From: a bacterium
GTDB taxonomy: Bacteria; Patescibacteriota; Saccharimonadia; CAILAD01; GCA-016700035
Assembly: GCA_020854115.1 (NCBI GenBank)
Contig: JADZGC010000009.1
Coordinates: forward strand, 1 to 36,543
Length of the DNA stretch: 36,543 nt
Reading direction: 5' to 3'
Positions 33,465 to 36,543 of the stretch are shown here, one piece after another (the stretch's first letter is position 1; the number at the start of each line of letters is the position of its first letter). Below the pieces are notes generated by a model. It did no database searches. It was not told the origin of the DNA and worked only from the letters and a program-made list of their open reading frames with translations. Both the position numbers and the translations under genes were made by a program.

Positions 33465-34846
33465 CGCAAATCACTCTCTACAATTCACTACACCTGAAAA
33501 AAGAACCTTTTACGCCGCTCAAACCCGATCGGGTGACGATGTATTCTTGTGGACCAACCGTCTATGATCATGCACACATTGGTAACTTGCGCGCATTCGT
33601 GACGGCGGACACGCTTCAGCGTGTACTGAGATATATCGGTGGTTATGACGTACAGTGGGTCATGAATATCACCGATATCGATGACAAAATGATCGCTCGT
33701 GCCGGCGAGCTCTATCCCGATGCAGATCCAGGCGATGCCCTGGAAGAACTAACCCAGACATACCTCGGCGTATTTAAACAGGATCTTCAAAGAATTGGCG
33801 TGCAGCTCAGTGATATTGCAACTCTCCCACGAGCAACAGATCACATCGAAGAGATGCAGGCGATTGTTCGTAACCTGATCAAAGCTGAAATTGCCTACAT
33901 TTCCGAAGGTAGTGTGTATTTCTCACTCGACCACTATAAAAAATCAGGCAAAACATATGGTCAGCTAGTTGAAATCGCCCAGGATGCCAACCTGCAATCA
34001 CGTATTGATGATCAAGACCAAAAGCAAGGGGCGGGTGACTTTGCTCTGTGGAAAGCTGAAAAGCCTGGCGATCCCACTTGGGACTTCGATGTTGACGGAC
34101 AAAACTTGCGCGGTCGCCCCGGCTGGCACATCGAGTGCTCAGCCATGAGTACCAAGTATCTCGGCCAGACTTTCGATATCCATACCGGCGGTATTGACCT
34201 GAAATTTCCACACCATGAAAACGAAATCGCCCAAAATGGCGGCAAGCTAGCACACTATTGGGTGCACAATGAATTCCTCAATGTCGATTCAGAAAAGATG
34301 AGCAAAAGCCTCGGTAACTTCCGAACGCTTGACGACATCAGCCAACCGCTCGCATTTCGATTATTCTTGCTGTCTGGGCATTATCGCAGCCAAATGGACT
34401 TTACAGAAGATAGCCTCCAGGCGGCTATCCGCCGCCGTAACAGCCTCCGGGAATGGGCAAGTAAACTGATCAATAACGCCAGCTCAAAGAAGTCAAAACT
34501 TCCAGAGAAACTGACGCGGAAATTTGATGCTGCACTGGCTGATGACCTCAATACCCCGGAAGCGCTCGCAGTGATCGCCGAGGGCGAACGCTCGCTAGAG
34601 CTTGGACAGCAAATGCGTGAGTTTGCAGAGCATATCGACCAGACTCTTGGTCTTGGGCTTTTTCTAAATCAACGAAATCTACGGCTTGATGACTCGATCA
34701 TGCAATTAGTCGAAAATCGAGACGAGGTGCGTCGCCACAAAGACTTCGAACGCAGCGACAAAATACGTGACAATCTCAACCATTTGGGCGTAGGGGTAGA
34801 GGATACTTCCGATGGTCAAATAATCTGGGAATTACATAGAGCATAA
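33461..34846 (+). CDS. cysS: Cysteinyl-tRNA synthetase
   Basis: Class Ia aminoacyl-tRNA synthetase, 461 aa and full length. HIGH appears as HIGN (39-42) after the zinc Cys in MYSCGPTVYDHA; WHIECSAM and HHENEIAQ supply the other zinc ligands; KMSKS at ~279-283. The C-terminal helical tRNA domain is present, ending DTSDGQIIWEL. Overlaps the exonuclease by 4 bp. Confidence 0.97.
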   Translation: MTQITLYNSLHLKKEPFTPLKPDRVTMYSCGPTVYDHAHIGNLRAFVTADTLQRVLRYIGGYDVQWVMNITDIDDKMIARAGELYPDADPGDALEELTQTYLGVFKQDLQRIGVQLSDIATLPRATDHIEEMQAIVRNLIKAEIAYISEGSVYFSLDHYKKSGKTYGQLVEIAQDANLQSRIDDQDQKQGAGDFALWKAEKPGDPTWDFDVDGQNLRGRPGWHIECSAMSTKYLGQTFDIHTGGIDLKFPHHENEIAQNGGKLAHYWVHNEFLNVDSEKMSKSLGNFRTLDDISQPLAFRLFLLSGHYRSQMDFTEDSLQAAIRRRNSLREWASKLINNASSKKSKLPEKLTRKFDAALADDLNTPEALAVIAEGERSLELGQQMREFAEHIDQTLGLGLFLNQRNLRLDDSIMQLVENRDEVRRHKDFERSDKIRDNLNHLGVGVEDTSDGQIIWELHRA

Positions 34847-34850
34847 ATAA

Positions 34851-34875
34851 AGACCTCGAGGATGCCCCGAGGTCT
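34851..34875. terminator. Hairpin between cysS and the minus-strand small genes
   Basis: AGACCTCG, 9-nt loop, CGAGGTCT. On the minus strand it is followed by TTATTTATG, a fair T-rich tail for the cysteine-rich gene; on the plus strand the tail is poor. It probably serves both directions. Confidence 0.7.
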
Positions 34876-34891
34876 GATTGAGCTAGATGCA

Positions 34892-35056
34892 CTAGCGACG
34901 CTTGCTCCACCACTTGCCGGCGGTCCACCCGTGAGCAGATCCGGAGCACTGGTTTTTGCACTTCTGACCGCGATAGCACTGCGAGCATCCGCGCCCGCTA
35001 CAGGATGAGCAATCCTCGAGAGGACCACCACATCGTTCACACCGACCACTGGCCAA
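34892..35056 (-). CDS. 54-aa cysteine-rich zinc-ribbon-like protein
   Basis: A short frame with eight Cys in the first 34 residues, arranged as CERCGGPLEDC, then SSC, GRGCSQC and KCKNQC, and a basic Trp-containing tail (HGWTAGKWWSKRR). CxxCGG is a zinc-ribbon knuckle. The start is probably TTG 35056, with GAGGTGG about 5 nt upstream; in-frame GTG codons at 35062 and 35065 are alternatives. It lies between a promoter (35280-35308) with a small membrane protein gene and a hairpin terminator (34851-34875). It could be a metal-binding protein or a small nucleic-acid binder. No homologue known to me. Confidence 0.6.
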   Translation of the reverse strand: MASGRCERCGGPLEDCSSCSGRGCSQCYRGQKCKNQCSGSAHGWTAGKWWSKRR

Positions 35057-35094
35057 TGTCACCACCTCACTTCTTTCACTTGAGTACTAGTAGG

Positions 35095-35241
35095 TTAACG
35101 AGTGGACAATTCAGCGATTGCCATGATAAGAAAAAGGGCACCGAGGCCAAGCATCAGTAGGCGCGCGAGACAGCCGAGCAATTCTTTGATCGAGCCCCAT
35201 AGGAGCGCGACAGCAAAGCCCAGGAATACATACCCAAGCAT
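35095..35241 (-). CDS. 48-aa small membrane protein
   Basis: Starts MLGYVFLGFAVALLWG and ends IMAIAELSTR; almost entirely hydrophobic apart from the central SIKELLGCLAR, so two short helices or a hairpin. GGAG (AAAGGAG) lies about 5 nt upstream of the ATG at 35241. It is first behind the promoter at 35280-35308 and is followed by the cysteine-rich gene. Function unknown. Confidence 0.6.
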   Translation of the reverse strand: MLGYVFLGFAVALLWGSIKELLGCLARLLMLGLGALFLIMAIAELSTR

Positions 35242-35279
35242 ACGGCTCCTTTGCGGCTCGAGAGGTACGAAGTTACCTA

Positions 35280-35308
35280 TTTATACTACACGATACACGA
35301 TCTGTCAA
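35280..35308 (-). promoter_or_regulatory. Consensus promoter of the two small minus-strand genes
   Basis: On the minus strand: TTGACA, 17-nt spacer, TATAAA; predicted start near 35273. It is one of the best promoters in the window. Confidence 0.78.
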
Positions 35309-35318
35309 TAAAAGAAGT

Positions 35319-35352
35319 GGCCCGGAACCTGCTGGGGAACAGGTTCCGGGCC
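35319..35352. terminator. Strong 13-bp hairpin, probable terminator of the exported-protein operon
   Basis: GGCCCGGAACCTG, 8-nt loop, CAGGTTCCGGGCC, a perfect stem. On the minus strand it is followed by ACTTCTTTTATT, so it likely ends transcription from 36175-35394 just before the next minus-strand promoter. Confidence 0.75.
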
Positions 35353-35393
35353 GGGTACGCCACCGTACTGGGGCTAGGTGACGATCTTGCTGA

Positions 35394-35588
35394 CTAGTTC
35401 GTGCTACGGTCGCGATTCACTCGAGACCGTTTCACCTCACTAGCCCATCCAACGAGCATGAAAGCGCCCGTCATCCCCACAATCACCGCGATGTTACGAG
35501 CTGCACTCACAGTCTCGATGATTGCAGCGGTCACCAGGAGCATCACTCCCAGCAGTAGGTAGGCACGTGCCTTCATGGGACTACTCAT
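35394..35588 (-). CDS. 64-aa two-helix membrane protein
   Basis: Begins MSSPMKARAYLLLGVMLLVTA and has a second hydrophobic segment (NIAVIVGMTGAFMLVGW) and a basic tail (VKRSRVNRDRS). The ATG at 35588 overlaps the TGA of the exported-protein gene (ATGA), which fixes the start and implies coupled translation. Function unknown; possibly a partner that keeps or modifies the exported protein at the membrane. Confidence 0.65.
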   Translation of the reverse strand: MSSPMKARAYLLLGVMLLVTAAIIETVSAARNIAVIVGMTGAFMLVGWASEVKRSRVNRDRSTN

Positions 35589-36175
35589 CGACACCACCGC
35601 CCATTGCTCGTACCGAATGTCAACGGAATGACCTTAACCGGGCTGAAGGGGATGAACCCCGGGGTCATGGTGTAGCGAAAAGTCGCACACCGATCACGCG
35701 CCGCTGCATCAGCGAAGGCATCCTGCGCCCACTGTGCGTACACGCCAGTCACACCAGCACACACCGCACCGCCCACAGGGGTAGTGACGAAGGTACAGGC
35801 AATGCCGGCGATTGCCGCAGCAGTAGCCATCTTGGTGCCGGAGTAGGCACCTCCGATGAGCTTGTCCAGGAAGCGGGATGCATCTTTCGTGAAAAACACC
35901 GTGCACGTTACATAGCCACACGTCGCGGTTGCTGCCTGATTGCGCAGCAACACACGGTCGGTGTGTGTAGCCACCACCACTGGTGCCGCCCGATAGGAGG
36001 CAGACGATGACATACCTGCCATCTTCCGCGCATGCAGGACCGGCATCACAGACGGAGCCTGAGCCCCGGCTGCCGACGTCGGCATCAGCGTCGCAGCGAC
36101 TGCCATGATGGCGATGATCACGACCACAGTCGGTCGCGACCACAGTCGCTTTTTGTTGAGGTACTGCTGAGACAC
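35585..36175 (-). CDS. GC-rich exported or membrane-anchored hypothetical protein
   Basis: A 196-aa protein with a basic N-terminus, a hydrophobic segment (VVVIIAIMAVAATLM) and a signal-peptidase-like TSAAGAQA, so probably exported. The mature part has six Cys (CGYVTC, IAC, AVC, DRC, WC), suggesting disulfides, and a small-residue-rich hydrophobic stretch (TKMATAAAIAGIACTFVTTPVGGAVCAGVTGV) that could span a membrane. The start is GTG 36175 with AAAGGGG 6-7 nt upstream. By eye its GC content (near 60 %) exceeds its neighbours, and the composition recalls actinobacterial secreted proteins. No family recognised. Confidence 0.7.
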   Translation of the reverse strand: MSQQYLNKKRLWSRPTVVVIIAIMAVAATLMPTSAAGAQAPSVMPVLHARKMAGMSSSASYRAAPVVVATHTDRVLLRNQAATATCGYVTCTVFFTKDASRFLDKLIGGAYSGTKMATAAAIAGIACTFVTTPVGGAVCAGVTGVYAQWAQDAFADAAARDRCATFRYTMTPGFIPFSPVKVIPLTFGTSNGRWCR

Positions 36176-36250
36176 AATGTGCCCCTTTCATGGTTGAGAG
36201 CCTTCCCGCTTAAAGGGGAAGCAGCAGCTCGTTCTTGAGCAAACCTGACT

Positions 36251-36279
36251 ACTTTACAGTATTAATGAATTTTTGTCAA
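36251..36279 (-). promoter_or_regulatory. Promoter of the exported-protein operon
   Basis: On the minus strand: TTGACA, 17-nt spacer, TAAAGT; predicted start near 36244, giving a ~70-nt leader that contains a CTTCCC/GGGAAG hairpin before the ribosome binding site. Confidence 0.75.
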
Positions 36280-36298
36280 TACTTTTTGAGCTCAATTA

Positions 36299-36327
36299 TT
36301 GAATAATCAGATATAAAATCGTATACT
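36299..36327 (+). promoter_or_regulatory. Promoter of tRNA-Gln
   Basis: TTGAAT, 17-nt spacer, TATACT; predicted start near 36334, about 27 nt before the mature tRNA. It is divergent from the exported-protein promoter. Confidence 0.7.
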
Positions 36328-36360
36328 ATCAGGGCATTTCAGGCTCTTTTAGAAGACTAT

Positions 36361-36435
36361 TGGGACGTCGCCAAGTGGTAAGGCACCGGGTTTTGGTCCC
36401 GGCATTCGGGGGTTCGAATCCCTCCGTCCCAGCCA
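36361..36435 (+). tRNA. tRNA-Gln (anticodon TTG), CCA encoded
   Basis: A complete cloverleaf: acceptor TGGGACG/CGTCCCA, anticodon stem CCGGG/CCCGG around TTTTGGT with anticodon TTG at 36393-36395, a GGTTCGAATCC T-arm, discriminator G and genomically encoded CCA at 36433-36435. It reads CAA (and CAG by wobble). Confidence 0.95.
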
Positions 36436-36498
36436 AGACGTGCACCAAACATGACCGTAGTGCATACAGTGCAAACTCAATCTGTTTGGTACAAGTCT
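36436..36498 (+). ncRNA. Structured RNA tail co-transcribed with tRNA-Gln
   Basis: Between the tRNA and its terminator lies a long imperfect stem: AGAC, TG and ACCAAACA (36436-36451) pair with TGTTTGGT, CA and GTCT (36483-36498), with single mismatches. A small hairpin TGCA..TGCA (36461-36473) sits inside. No open frame of note. It may be a processing signal or a small RNA released by tRNA 3' maturation. Confidence 0.45.
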
Positions 36499-36509
36499 AG
36501 GAAAACATC

Positions 36510-36534
36510 AAACCGACTGCAAGGTCGGTTTTTT
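36510..36534 (+). terminator. Intrinsic terminator of the tRNA-Gln transcript
   Basis: AAACCGAC, 6-nt loop TGCAAG, GTCGGTTT, continuing in T residues to 36534. Confidence 0.85.
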
Positions 36535-36543
36535 GGTGCCAGA

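Noticed and set aside
34776-35049. 70- and 77-codon minus-strand frames here
   Set aside because: They overlap the cysteine-rich 54-aa frame in other phases, show composition-driven Ala/Ser/Arg runs, and cross the hairpin at 34851-34875.
35102-35311. 69-codon plus-strand frame
   Set aside because: Antisense to the 48-aa membrane protein, crosses the minus-strand promoter, and lacks a ribosome binding site.
36361-36435. tRNA-Gln as an integration site for the GC-rich genes
   Set aside because: No integrase gene and no repeated copy of the tRNA 3' end was found within the window.

Overview
The window looks like a chromosomal segment of a Patescibacteria (CPR) bacterium, most likely Saccharibacteria (TM7). 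This is inferred from compact, overlapping genes, standard TGA stops, ribosomal proteins with lineage-style N-terminal extensions, a CPR-type conserved hypothetical next to rplL, and GtrA/GT39 envelope genes. GC looks close to 50 % by eye. I could run no search, so the placement is an inference. No rRNA, CRISPR array, IS element or phage gene was seen.

Layout. 1-356: no convincing gene. 357-6205: an amino-acid permease, two small unknown proteins, glycerate 2-kinase coupled to a D-2-hydroxyacid dehydrogenase, an alpha/beta hydrolase and a convergent LOG-family protein. 6241-9591: a P-type cation ATPase preceded by a possible 12-codon leader ORF, and a membrane protein. 9596-15389: a divergent carotenoid locus. 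The leftward arm has a heterodimeric lycopene cyclase pair and a UbiA lycopene-elongase-like domain fused to a GT2 glycosyltransferase. The rightward arm has a heavily broken phytoene desaturase (crtI), an intact GGPP synthase and an intact phytoene synthase. The gene set matches a glycosylated cyclic C50 carotenoid pathway that is interrupted at desaturation.

15393-19146: a membrane protein, then secE-nusG-rplK-rplA behind a consensus promoter, with two near-identical hairpins that look like L1 autoregulatory sites before rplK and rplA. 19249-22514: a nucleotidyltransferase, a dCMP-deaminase-like protein, and the convergent thyA-folA-HIT operon, which together suggest dTMP synthesis. 22627-23851: an L10-type leader with an attenuator, rplJ and rplL. 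23977-34875: a conserved unknown protein, dnaX-dnaB, a lipid-linked sugar cluster (GtrA, GT39, GT2, GT39), then ybaB-recR-exonuclease-cysS.

34892-36543: an accessory-looking stretch on the minus strand. It has a 54-aa cysteine-rich protein, a 48-aa membrane protein, and a GC-rich exported protein coupled to a small membrane protein. It ends with a plus-strand tRNA-Gln followed by a structured RNA tail and terminator.

Regulatory style: several genes have a -10 element (often extended, TGnTAnnnT) ending 6-9 nt before the start codon, which implies leaderless mRNAs. Other genes carry ordinary Shine-Dalgarno sites.
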